Assembly: GCA_030522415.1 (NCBI GenBank)
Contig: CM060113.1
Location: 18,706,453 to 18,770,452, forward strand
DNA: 64,000 nt
Direction of reading: 5' to 3'
Source: Channallabes apus
Taxonomy: Eukaryota > Chordata > Actinopteri > Siluriformes > Clariidae
Every line of letters starts with the position of its first letter. Position 1 is the stretch's first letter. The notes below the pieces were generated by a model that was not told where the DNA came from, searched no databases, and saw nothing but the letters and a program-made list of their open reading frames with translations. Below are positions 9,291 to 18,729 of the stretch, piece by piece. The translations under genes and the position numbers were made by a program.

Positions 9291-9451
9291 GGCTTTCTGT
9301 GCATGTAGCTCAGCTTAACTCCCTTTTTCAGCTTCGATTTAGTTTTTTTTTTCCGGTTCTCTTGTCACTAAACTAGCTATCACTTTCAGCTAATTAGCTT
9401 CTTCTTGGAGTGCTAGCACATGGTCTTGCTATCGCACATGTTCGCCACCGC

Positions 9452-9465
9452 CTGGGCCCATAACC
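9452..9465 (-). other. Primer-binding site matching the anticodon region of initiator Met tRNA
   Basis: The plus-strand 14-mer CTGGGCCCATAACC abuts the LTR with no gap. From memory of the vertebrate initiator tRNA-Met, this equals its anticodon stem-loop strand, about nucleotides 27-40, including the CAT anticodon. Drosophila copia and some relatives prime with a cleaved half of this tRNA rather than its 3' end, and the site here fits that. No match to a tRNA 3' end is visible at this position. Confidence 0.85.
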
Positions 9466-9709
9466 TGTTAGCAGAATAACTTTGCCTTCTTGCAGTGGAA
9501 CAATAATGGACACCACAACATTTATCTTCAGCCCTTACATGGCGTAGTTTATTAACTAAGAACACAAAACAGATACACCGCTCTTTATGAGTCAAGTGCA
9601 GAGAGAGAGAGAGAAAAAGAAAAAATAATTCCCTTTATATACCTGCTAAACACTGCCACCTTTTGGTCATGTATTGGTACAGTCACATGCAATCATACAT
9701 ATATCAACA
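9466..9709 (-). repeat. 5' LTR of copia copy 1
   Basis: 244 bp, same ends as the 3' LTR. On the element strand it holds a TATATAAA box and an AATAAA, separated by a pyrimidine-rich stretch. Confidence 0.95.
9634..9641 (-). promoter_or_regulatory. Putative TATA box of the copia promoter
   Basis: TTTATATA on the plus strand reads TATATAAA on the element strand, about 70 bp into the 5' LTR. This is the standard position for the retrotransposon RNA polymerase II promoter. The same box is at 5077-5084 in the 3' LTR. Confidence 0.6.
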
Positions 9710-9714
9710 CCGTG
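9710..9714. repeat. Target-site duplication of copia copy 1, right (CCGTG)
   Basis: Identical to 4906-4910. The sequence that follows continues the interrupted repeat copy (TTTACC, then GTACTGTACAATG), which confirms the insertion point. Confidence 0.9.
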
Positions 9715-9939
9715 TTTACCCTGTACTGTACAATGTATATTCATTTTTTAATGAATTACTGTAAATAAACTACACATGCTGGTACATGTTGATTTAGCTA
9801 CCATGAAATTACTTTTCTGTTTTTTGTGTGTGCTAAACTAAACTTCAGGGTCAAGTAATAGCGATTTTATTTGAAACGTATTTTGTATTTATGTGTTTGA
9901 TTATATACACACACATCCGACAGACGCAGGGCTCAAGGG

Positions 9940-9975
<36 letters not shown>

Positions 9976-10079
9976 GCGCTGCAGCCTGTCCTTTTTTCAG
10001 CTGATTTTTCCGCTACCGCAGATCAGTTTATCAACTTGTAATATATACATTTTAGGAATATATTAACATGTGCAGACAT
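9710..10079 (-). repeat. Continuation of the inverted repeat mosaic beyond copia
   Basis: Resumes the minus-orientation unit interrupted at 4910, then a further truncated copy: CTTCAGGGTCAAGTAATAG near 9843, AGGGCTCAAGGGAGG near 9928, a (TG)n tract at about 9943-9970, and the CGCTACCGCAGATCAG block near 10010. The match ends at about 10079, just after ACATGTGCAGACATT. Confidence 0.7.
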
Positions 10080-10131
10080 TCATTTGAGGGTGCGCTTCCC
10101 TCTCTTGCCCCTGCGTAGAGCCTACACACAC

Positions 10132-10132
<1 letters not shown>

Positions 10133-10201
<69 letters not shown>

Positions 10202-10202
10202 T
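10133..10202. repeat. (CTAT)n microsatellite
   Basis: About 17 pure TCTA/CTAT units, preceded by ACACACACA. Exactly the same length occurs at 18660-18729 in the duplicated copy. An open frame through it encodes only an Ile-Tyr-Leu-Ser repeat and is not a gene. Confidence 0.95.
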
Positions 10203-10343
10203 ATATAAATACACATTTGGAATCTGCATCTACATTTTCTGTTACAAGTATAGAATTAGGTTCAGCTGAGACTCATGATCAATGTAGTGATGTAGACTTA
10301 TGTAGTGATAATTAGTTTCAGCCAAATCATTAAAACTAACAAT
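10203..10343. other. Short non-repetitive spacer before the satellite
   Basis: About 140 bp of AT-rich sequence with no recognised feature, containing two GTAGTGAT motifs. It forms the left border of the satellite and is repeated identically at 18730-18870. Confidence 0.6.
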
Positions 10344-13300
10344 GTTACTACACTGTTATTACACTCTTCTTACACGCGTTATAACACTGTTATTTCACTG
10401 TTATTACACTGTTATTACACTGTTATTACACTGTTACTACACTGTTATTACACTGTTCTTACAGGCGTTATAACACTGTTATTACACTGCTCTTACACTG
10501 TTCTTACAGGCGTTATAACACTGTTATTACACTGTTTTTACAGGCGTCGTCGTTATTACACTGTTCTTACAGGCGTTATAACACTGTTAGTACACTGTTA
10601 TTTCAGGCGTTATAACACTGTTAGTACACTGTTATTACACTGTTATTACACTCTTCTTACACGCGTTATAACACTGTTATTTCACTGTTATTACACTGTT
10701 ATTACACTGTTATAACACTGTCATTACACTGTTCTTACAGGCGTTATAACACTGTTATTACACTGTTCTTACAGGCGTTATAACACTGTTATTACACTGT
10801 TATTACACTGTTTTTACAGGCGTCGTCGTTATAACACTGTTATTACACTGTTATTACACTGTTATAACACTGTTATTACACTGTTCTTACAGGCGTTATA
10901 ACACTGTTATTACACTGTTCTTACAGGCGTTATAACACTGTTATTACACTGTTATTACACTGTTTTTACAGGCGTCGTCGTTATAACACTGTTATTACAC
11001 TGTTATTACACTGTTATTACACTGTTATTACACTGTTATAACACTGTTATTACACTGTTCTTACAGGCGTTATAACACTGTTATTACACTGTTTTTACAG
11101 GCGTCGTCGTTATAACACTGTTATTACACTGTTATTACACTGTTCTTACAGGCGTTATAACACTGTTACTACACTGTTATTACACTGTTTTTACAGGCGT
11201 CGTCGTTATTACACTGTTATTACACTGTTCTTACAGGCGTTATAACCCTGTTACTACACTGTTATTACACTCCTCTTACACGCGTTATAACACTGTTATT
11301 ACACTGTTATTTCACTGTTATTTCACTGTTATTACACTGTTATAACACTGTTATTACACTGTTCTTACAGGCGTTATAACACTGTCATTACACTGATATT
11401 ACACTGTTTTTACAGGCATCGTCGTTATAACACTGTTATTACACTGTTATTACACTGTTCTTACAGGCGTTATAACACTGTTACTACACTGTTATTACAC
11501 TGTTATTACACTGTTCTTACAGGCGTTATAACCCTGTTATTTCACTGTTATTTCACTGTTATTACACTGTTATAACACTGTTATTACACTGTTCTTACAG
11601 GCGTTATAACACTGTTATTACACTGTTATTACACTGTTCTTACAGGCGTTATAACCCTGTTACTACACTGTTATTACACTCTTCTTACACGCGTTATAAC
11701 CCTGTTACTACACTGTTATTACACTGTTATTTCACTGTTATTTCACTGTTATTACACTGTTATTACACTGTTACTACACTGTTATTACACTGTTCTTACA
11801 GGCGTTATAACACTGTTATTACACTGTTCTTACACTGTTCTTACAGGCGTTATAACACTGTTATTACACTGTTTTTACAGGCGTCGTCGTTATTACACTG
11901 TTCTTACAGGCGTTATAACACTGTTAGTACACTGTTATTTCAGGCGTTATAACACTGTTAGTACACTGTTATTACACTGTTATTACACTCTTCTTACACG
12001 CGTTATAACACTGTTATTTCACTGTTATTACACTGTTATTACACTGTTATAACACTGTTATTACACTGTTCTTACAGGCGTTATAACACTGTTATTACAC
12101 TGTTCTTACAGGCGTTATAACACTGTTATTACACTGTTATCACACTGTTTTTACAGGCGTCGTCGTTATAACACTGTTATTACACTGTTATTACACTGTT
12201 ATAACACTGTTATTACACTGTTCTTACAGGCGTTATAACAGTTATTACACTGTTCTTACAGGCGTTATAACACTGTTATTACACTGTTATTACACTGTTT
12301 TTACAGGCGTCGTCGTTATAACACTGTTATTACACTGTTATTACACTGTTATTACACTGTTATAACACTGTTATTACACTGTTCTTACAGGCGTTATAAC
12401 ACTGTTATTACACTGTTTTTACAGACGTCGTCGTTATAACACTGTTATTACACTGTTATTACACTGTTCTTACAGGCGTTATAACACTGTTACTACACTG
12501 TTATTACACTGTTTTTACAGGCGTCGTCGTTATTACACTGTTATTACACTGTTCTTACAGGCGTTATAACACTGTTAGTACACTGTTATTTCAGGCGTTA
12601 TAACACTGTTAGTACACTGTTATTACACTGTTCTTACAGGCGTTATATCCCTGTTACTACACTATTACACTCCTCTTACATGCGTTATAACACTGTTATT
12701 TCACTGTTATTTCACTGTTATTACACTGTTATTACACTGTTATAACACTGTTATTACACTGTTCTTACAGGCGTTATAACACTGTTATTACACTGTTATT
12801 GCACTGTTTTTACAGGCGTCGTCGTTATAACACTGTTATTACACTGTTATTACACTGTTATTACACTGTTCTTACAGGCGTTATAACCCTGTTACTACAC
12901 TGTTAATACACTCTTCTTACAGGTGTTATAACACTGTTATTTCACTGTTATTTCACTGTTATTACACTGTTATAACACTGTTATTACACTGTTCTTACAG
13001 GCGTTATAACACTGTTATTACACTGTTATTACACTGTTTTTACAGGCGTCGTCGTTATAACACTGTCATTTCATTGTTATTACACTGTTACTACACTGTT
13101 CATACAGGCGTTATAACAGTGCTACTGAACTGTTATTACACTGTTATTACAGGCGTTATAACACTGTTACTACACTGTTATTACACTGTTATTACACTGT
13201 TCTTACAGGCGTTATAACCCTGTTACTACACTGTTAATACACTCTTCTTACAGGTGTTATAACACTGTTATTTCACTGTTATTTCACTGTTATTACACTG

Positions 13301-13458
13301 TTATAACACTGTTATTACACTGTTCTTACAGGCGTTATAACACTGTTATTACACTGTTATTACACTGTTTTTACAGGCGTCGTCGTTATAACACTGTCAT
13401 TTCACTGTTATTACACTGTTACTACACTGTTCATACAGGCGTTATAACAGTGCTACTG
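10344..13458 (+). repeat. 11-bp satellite array, first block
   Basis: Begins at GTTACTACACTG and is an unbroken run of 11-bp words. The main word is TTATTACACTG, with variants TTATAACACTG, TTACTACACTG, TTAGTACACTG and TTATTTCACTG. A 12-bp word TTCTTACAGGCG and an 18-bp word TTTTTACAGGCGTCGTCG are interspersed. Word order is not random: words ending GGCG are usually followed by TTATAAC. The block ends in the rarer phrase GTGCTACTGAACT, where it joins the clipped LTR of copia copy 2. Long plus-strand open frames exist only because the monomer lacks stop codons. Confidence 0.95.
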
Positions 13459-13688
13459 AACTTTGCCTTCTTGCAGTGGAACAATAATGGACACCACAAC
13501 ATTTATCTTCAGCCCTTACATGGCATAGTTTATTAACTAAGAACACAAAACAGATACACCGCTCTTTATGAGTCAAGTGCAGAGAGAGAGAGAAAAAGAA
13601 AAAATAATTCCCTTTATATACCTGCTAAACACTGCCACCTTTTGGTCATGTATTGGTACAGTCACATGCAATCATACATATATCAACA
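13459..13688 (-). repeat. 3' LTR of copia copy 2, truncated
   Basis: 230 bp. It lacks the terminal TGTTAGCAGAAT on its plus-strand left side, starts at AACTTTGCC, and ends in AACA at 13688. It carries the same A near 13525 that marks the 3' LTR of copy 1. Confidence 0.92.
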
Positions 13689-13769
13689 CTCCCATTTATG
13701 ATTGACTTGTATACTGTATAACCTTAACATTATCAAAAAAAAAAAAAATGACAATCACATGTCAAGCAT

Positions 13770-16187
13770 TTACACACCAAACATGACCCTTGCAAATTTA
13801 ATTTGCTTAAGTTTGGAGATAGGCTTGGTCATAGCATCTGCAACCATGTCGTCTGTGGGACAGTAAGCAAGTGCCATCCTCTCATCCTTTATGGTGGACC
13901 TAATAAAGTGATATTTAATATCCACATGTTTACATCTTTGCCTGGACACAGGGTTCCTAACAAGTGCAATAGTCCCCTGGTTGTCCTCATAAACAACTGT
14001 TTTCATGTACACATAGGCATCAATACCTTTCAGCAGTTGCTCCAAATAAATACACTCCTGTATTGTTAGAGCTAGAGCCATGTATTCGGCTTCGCACGTT
14101 GACAGGGCTACTGTGGGTTGCTTTTTGGTTTTCCAAGAGACTAATGAACTGTCTTTGGCCATACTCACACAATAACCGCTCATGCTACGCCTGTCACTGG
14201 TGTCCGCCCCCCAATCTGCATCACTGTATGCTACGAGGCCTAAACCTTCGTCACTCTTTCTGAAACAGAGCTGTTTGTCTGCAGTACCCTTGAGATAACG
14301 CAAAACATGTTTCACTGTAACCCAATGCTCATCTGTGGGGTTTGCAAAATGCTGTGATAGTTTGCTTACTATGAAACATAAGTCGGGTCGTGTACAGGTA
14401 GCCAAGTATATGAGGCCGCCTACAGCCTCTCTGTACTTCTTGGCGTCAGTCATTTTAGGTGCATCCACGGAATAGTCTATCTTTTGGTCACACGGTGTTT
14501 CCCTAGTTCTACACTCCTGCATGTCAAAACGATTCAGGATCTTTCCAACATACCTCTCTTGTGACATTTTTATGCAACCATCCGAGTGGTCGAAGTCCAT
14601 GCCCAGGAAATTCTTCAACTTGCCTAGGTCTTTCATCTTAAACCTAGTGGAAAGCATGGTCTTCACTTGCTCTAGACTCTTGTTGTTGCTGGCTGCAATG
14701 ATAAGATCATCCACCATAACAACTATTACTTTACCTGTCTGTTTGGATTCTTTTGCGTAGACGCAGTAGTCTGCTGGGTTCTGTGTAAAACCATCATCAA
14801 TTAGACATGTGTGAAGCATCTCATTCCAGTTACGTCCCGACTGTTTCAGACCGTAAATGGACTTCTTTAACTTACACACAAGCTCTTTTCCTTCCTTCTC
14901 GTAACCCTCAGGTTGTTCCATATAAATGTCACGATCGATGGGCGCGTGCAGATAGGCTGTTTTTACGTCCATTTGATGTAATATCAAGCTTTCTTGAGCT
15001 GCCTTCTGCATCACTACGCGCACACTGGTCAGATTGGCTGTAGGTGAGAATGTCTCGCCATAATCTATCCCTGCCTTCTGACTATATCCTTTGGCTACGA
15101 ATCTAGCCTTGTATTGGTCATGTCCGTCACTGCCCTCCTTAATTGAATATACCCATCTACCTCCCACTGTCTTTTTGCCCTCTGGTAATGTAGTCAAGGT
15201 GAAGGTCTGGTTGTCCTCTAAAGATTGAATTTCCTCATCCATTGCTCTCCTCCACTTCTCTGACTCAGTTGATGTTATAGCCTCCTTAAAAGTTAGTGGA
15301 ATACCACAAACAGCTCGATAGCAATAGTCCATACTAGTGAGTGTGCTGTCATCCTCATCACTATCTTCCTGGCTATAATCCTTCAGATACCCTGGAGGTT
15401 TACGCTCTCTTATGGGATATTTCCCTCTGTTTGGGGCATGTGGCATCACCCTAGGGTGCTTCTCGCCATCATCCCCTAGTGACTGTAAACCTTCAGCCTG
15501 TATATCAGTGTTGAGCGTACTAGACTGTGGTGGTTCTCTATCTTCACTATTTACTATGGGGTCCAGTTCTAGCTCCTTAGTCTGGGTCTCGCTCTCACAA
15601 GTTGTCTTTGTGACAAACTTCACTAATCTGTGTTTTTGTACTTTCTGTTTACCGGGATAGTAAACTAGGAAGGCGGGGCTACCCTTGTCATGTCCTACAA
15701 ACAGTCCCTTCTCACACCTAGAATCTAATTTACCCCCATCTGGCTGGTACGCGTAACACATTGACCCAAATTTGTGCAACTTGGCTAGATCACACTTCTT
15801 CCCCGTTAGTGCTGTGTAAGGTGTAGTACCCGTGTGTTTGTTAAAGCACCGATTTCTGGTGTAGGCAGCTTCCTGAATGGCATAATGCCAAAGGCTTTTG
15901 GGCAGACCACTGTCAATGAGTTTACACCTTGCCATTTCAAAAAGAGTGCGTCCTTCCCTCTCTGCTATCCCGTTCTGGTGTGGTGAGTAGGGACAAGACG
16001 TTTCGTGTTTGATTTTATTCTGTCTCAGTAGTGTCTGAAATCCTCTATTGGTGAACTCAGTCCCATTATCTGACCGTATGCATTTTACATTGCCATAAGG
16101 CGCTACATCTGCCAGGAACTTCTCAGTGGCCTGAACTGAATCACTCTTTGCTTTGAGAAAGTAAACAAACCGCCCCTGTACACACAT
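13770..16187 (-). CDS. copia pol, 3' frame (copy 2)
   Basis: Protein identical over 805 residues to the frame at 5243-7660: integrase second Asp and Glu, RT with the VDD pair near 493, and RNase H. The frame is open throughout and, as in copy 1, begins after the frameshift in the integrase core, so its first Met is unlikely to be a natural start. Perfect identity across 2.4 kb means no time has passed for independent decay, or that this is an assembly duplicate. Confidence 0.92.
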   Translation of the reverse strand: MCVQGRFVYFLKAKSDSVQATEKFLADVAPYGNVKCIRSDNGTEFTNRGFQTLLRQNKIKHETSCPYSPHQNGIAEREGRTLFEMARCKLIDSGLPKSLWHYAIQEAAYTRNRCFNKHTGTTPYTALTGKKCDLAKLHKFGSMCYAYQPDGGKLDSRCEKGLFVGHDKGSPAFLVYYPGKQKVQKHRLVKFVTKTTCESETQTKELELDPIVNSEDREPPQSSTLNTDIQAEGLQSLGDDGEKHPRVMPHAPNRGKYPIRERKPPGYLKDYSQEDSDEDDSTLTSMDYCYRAVCGIPLTFKEAITSTESEKWRRAMDEEIQSLEDNQTFTLTTLPEGKKTVGGRWVYSIKEGSDGHDQYKARFVAKGYSQKAGIDYGETFSPTANLTSVRVVMQKAAQESLILHQMDVKTAYLHAPIDRDIYMEQPEGYEKEGKELVCKLKKSIYGLKQSGRNWNEMLHTCLIDDGFTQNPADYCVYAKESKQTGKVIVVMVDDLIIAASNNKSLEQVKTMLSTRFKMKDLGKLKNFLGMDFDHSDGCIKMSQERYVGKILNRFDMQECRTRETPCDQKIDYSVDAPKMTDAKKYREAVGGLIYLATCTRPDLCFIVSKLSQHFANPTDEHWVTVKHVLRYLKGTADKQLCFRKSDEGLGLVAYSDADWGADTSDRRSMSGYCVSMAKDSSLVSWKTKKQPTVALSTCEAEYMALALTIQECIYLEQLLKGIDAYVYMKTVVYEDNQGTIALVRNPVSRQRCKHVDIKYHFIRSTIKDERMALAYCPTDDMVADAMTKPISKLKQIKFARVMFGV

Positions 16188-17817
16188 CTGTGAAAGATTG
16201 CATATACTTGAAACCTTCTATTGATCCATTGCTTACTGGACCAGCTAGATCTGTGTTTACCAGCTCAAGTGGTGTCTTTGCTTTGTCGGTGGGCTCTCTG
16301 TTTCTTGTTTGAGTAAACTTACCCTCTATGCATACACTACATTCTTTATCAGGCCTACGCTTTGCACCTTTAATGTGCATGCCTACTGTTACTTCCTGTA
16401 ATTTCAAGATGTCCTCATAATTACAATGGCCCATGATCTCATGCCATGTTTGGATATCATGGCTGACATTACACACATCACCTTCATCATACTCAGTTTG
16501 CAAGTAATACATTCTCTTACATACATGAATATTAAACTTTGCTCCACCAGGTGCTACAAGAAAATTTTTACCTTCATCAAAGAACACCTTGGCACCGTTA
16601 GCGGTGGCACTCTTAACTGAGAAGAGTTCTTGTGGGAAGGAAGGGATGTAGAGGGCGTTTTTTAACGTCACTGTACACCGGCACCCCTTGCGGTCCTTGA
16701 GGCACACCTGCGCATCTCCCCTGCCCTGTGCCAACCTGAAGGTGCGCTTTCCATCTGCTAGCTCCATGCTGTGCCTCTCGGGCTTGAAGGTGCTGTCAAA
16801 GTTCTTGAATCGGCTCCTGTCATTGATGATGTGGGATGACGCACCCGTGTCCACGAGCAGCCCTTTTCTCTGTATCGGTGGCTGTTGCCCTGACCGGCTG
16901 GCCTCTTCTGCCTGCGCCCCGAACGTGAAGTCTTCTCTTCCCGCGGCTTCCCGCGCGCCATCTCGCCCACGACTAGCTTTACGGCCATCGCCTCCACGGC
17001 CGCTATCTTGGGCACATGCGCACCGAGAGCCTTGTGCACGTTCTTTCTTTCTGCACGCTTTATCTGTGTGACTTGTGATTTTGCAGAAACTACACCAAGC
17101 TTTCTTTGTGCAGTTATTTTTCCGGTGGCCCTTTTCTCCGCATCGCCAGCACACTAGATCCGTGGCGTGTGCGTCCTTCTTCTTTGGTGCCGCCTGAGCC
17201 TTCAGGACCCTCTCTCCCGCTTCCTCTGCAATTGGGTCTGAATCTTCCGAGGCTTCAAAGTTTCGCAACTTAGCTTTGAACTCTCCCAACTTCATATCCG
17301 CTGAACCATGTGTAACCATCAACGTGAACGGCTTGTACTTTTCTGGTAATCCCCTCATAACCATCGCCATCATCAGTCCTTCACTTGGTGCTTCACCTGC
17401 ACTTCTGAGCGCCGTAATGATTTGCTCTGCTCTGATAATGTATTCGGTCACAGTCTCTGTGTCCGTTTTCTTCAGCGAAGTAAGTGTTATGTACAGGGAG
17501 ACAATCCGGGGCCTACCTTTACCGATGTAGTGTTCTCGTAACACTCGGAGACTCTCTCTGCCTTTGTCTTTAGTGTCTCTGAATATCAGTCCCAAGGTCG
17601 TATTGTCGAGTAATGGTGCCAGCGCGCAATATGCGTCCGCATTAAGCTTGTCCTCTTGGGCCTGTTCCTCCACCGTCAGAGGTGCAGCAGGTTCGTTTAG
17701 GATTGTCTGCTTCAGGCCTACACTGTGCATGCAGCACAACATCCTTTCTTCCCAGAGCTCATACTCCTCTGCTCTTCCGTCAAACGTGGGCCACTTGGTC
17801 TTGCTTCTGTTTGTCAT
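16141..17817 (-). CDS. copia gag-pol, 5' frame (copy 2)
   Basis: Protein identical over 558 residues to the frame at 7614-9290: copia Gag, the CCHC zinc knuckle at about 223-236, the DTGASSH protease site at about 323, the HHCC zinc site and the first integrase Asp at about 523. It ends at the same out-of-frame stop. The ATG lies 175 bp inside the 5' LTR border, as in copy 1. Confidence 0.92.
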   Translation of the reverse strand: MTNRSKTKWPTFDGRAEEYELWEERMLCCMHSVGLKQTILNEPAAPLTVEEQAQEDKLNADAYCALAPLLDNTTLGLIFRDTKDKGRESLRVLREHYIGKGRPRIVSLYITLTSLKKTDTETVTEYIIRAEQIITALRSAGEAPSEGLMMAMVMRGLPEKYKPFTLMVTHGSADMKLGEFKAKLRNFEASEDSDPIAEEAGERVLKAQAAPKKKDAHATDLVCWRCGEKGHRKNNCTKKAWCSFCKITSHTDKACRKKERAQGSRCACAQDSGRGGDGRKASRGRDGAREAAGREDFTFGAQAEEASRSGQQPPIQRKGLLVDTGASSHIINDRSRFKNFDSTFKPERHSMELADGKRTFRLAQGRGDAQVCLKDRKGCRCTVTLKNALYIPSFPQELFSVKSATANGAKVFFDEGKNFLVAPGGAKFNIHVCKRMYYLQTEYDEGDVCNVSHDIQTWHEIMGHCNYEDILKLQEVTVGMHIKGAKRRPDKECSVCIEGKFTQTRNREPTDKAKTPLELVNTDLAGPVSNGSIEGFKYMQSFTDVCTGAVCLLSQSKE

Positions 17818-17978
17818 GGCTTTCTGTGCATGTAGCTCAGCTTAACTCCCTTTTTCAGCTTCGATTTAGTTTTTTTTTTCCGGTTCTCTTGTCACTAAAC
17901 TAGCTATCACTTTCAGCTAATTAGCTTCTTCTTGGAGTGCTAGCACATGGTCTTGCTATCGCACATGTTCGCCACCGC

Positions 17979-17992
17979 CTGGGCCCATAACC
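17979..17992 (-). other. Primer-binding site of copia copy 2
   Basis: The same 14-mer CTGGGCCCATAACC next to the 5' LTR, matching the initiator tRNA-Met anticodon region. Confidence 0.85.
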
Positions 17993-18236
17993 TGTTAGCA
18001 GAATAACTTTGCCTTCTTGCAGTGGAACAATAATGGACACCACAACATTTATCTTCAGCCCTTACATGGCGTAGTTTATTAACTAAGAACACAAAACAGA
18101 TACACCGCTCTTTATGAGTCAAGTGCAGAGAGAGAGAGAGAAAAAGAAAAAATAATTCCCTTTATATACCTGCTAAACACTGCCACCTTTTGGTCATGTA
18201 TTGGTACAGTCACATGCAATCATACATATATCAACA
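17993..18236 (-). repeat. 5' LTR of copia copy 2
   Basis: 244 bp, complete, with the G variant near 18071 and the longer GA run that mark the 5' LTR of copy 1. It is followed by CCGTG at 18237-18241. Confidence 0.93.
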
Positions 18237-18466
18237 CCGTGTTTACCCTGTACTGTACAATGTATATTCATTTTTTAATGAATTACTGTAAATAAACTAC
18301 ACATGCTGGTACATGTTGATTTAGCTACCATGAAATTACTTTTCTGTTTTTTGTGTGTGCTAAACTAAACTTCAGGGTCAAGTAATAGCGATTTTATTTG
18401 AAACGTATTTTGTATTTATGTGTTTGATTATATACACACACATCCGACAGACGCAGGGCTCAAGGG

Positions 18467-18502
<36 letters not shown>

Positions 18503-18658
18503 GCGCTGCAGCCTGTCCTTTTTTCAGCTGATTTTTCCGCTACCGCAGATCAGTTTATCAACTTGTAATATATACATTTTAGGAATATATTAACATGTGC
18601 AGACATTCATTTGAGGGTGCGCTTCCCTCTCTTGCCCCTGCGTAGAGCCTACACACAC

Positions 18659-18659
<1 letters not shown>
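18237..18659 (-). repeat. Second copy of the inverted repeat-mosaic flank
   Basis: Same sequence as 9710-10132, including the (TG)n tract at about 18470-18497 and the CGCTACCGCAGATCAG block. Confidence 0.8.
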
Positions 18660-18728
<69 letters not shown>

Positions 18729-18729
18729 T
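18660..18729. repeat. (CTAT)n microsatellite, second copy
   Basis: Same length and same flanks as 10133-10202. An unbroken AT-rich spacer follows at 18730-18870, then the satellite. Confidence 0.95.

Larger units (their letters stand above)
4911..9709 (-). mobile_element. Complete Ty1/copia LTR retrotransposon, copy 1
   Basis: Seen: two LTRs of 242 and 244 bp starting TGTT and ending AACA, a 5-bp target duplication, a polypurine tract next to the 3' LTR, and a primer site next to the 5' LTR. Between them are reading frames with gag, zinc knuckle, protease, integrase, RT and RNase H in that order. Integrase before RT is the copia (Pseudoviridae) order. Total length is about 4.8 kb, usual for the group. 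The LTRs differ by one substitution and one GA-repeat step, so the insertion is young. A single frameshift inside the integrase region splits the coding sequence. From family knowledge, fish copia elements often belong to the GalEa-like branch; I cannot assign the branch without a tree. Confidence 0.95.
4923..10556. repeat. 5.6-kb duplicated segment, copy 1
   Basis: This segment matches 13459-19083 at an offset of 8536, dropping to 8527 after the poly-A run. I saw no substitution by eye. The one difference is a 9-base length change in a poly-A run (23 A at 5199-5221, 14 A in copy 2). It covers most of the 3' LTR, the copia body, the 5' LTR, the flank, the (CTAT)n and about 210 bp of satellite. 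The match stops at 10556/19083, where the two satellite phrases diverge. Confidence 0.85.
13459..18236 (-). mobile_element. Ty1/copia retrotransposon, copy 2 (3' LTR clipped)
   Basis: Same element as copy 1. The outermost 12 bases of the 3' LTR are missing, replaced by satellite, and the left target duplication is absent. The right one (CCGTG, 18237-18241) is present. This pattern shows that copy 2 arose by segmental duplication of copy 1 or by an assembly duplication. Confidence 0.92.

Noticed and set aside
5276..9376. Plus-strand open frames across the copia element
   Set aside because: They are antisense shadows of gag-pol with no recognisable domain; the same ones reappear at the duplicate copy.
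9452..9465. A tRNA gene, from the initiator Met anticodon match
   Set aside because: Only 14 bases match, there are no acceptor, D or T arms around them, and the position flush with the LTR fits a primer-binding site.
13459..18236. Copia copy 2 as an independent retrotransposition
   Set aside because: It lacks the left target duplication and 12 LTR bases, and shares the frameshift, LTR-specific variants and flanking DNA with copy 1.
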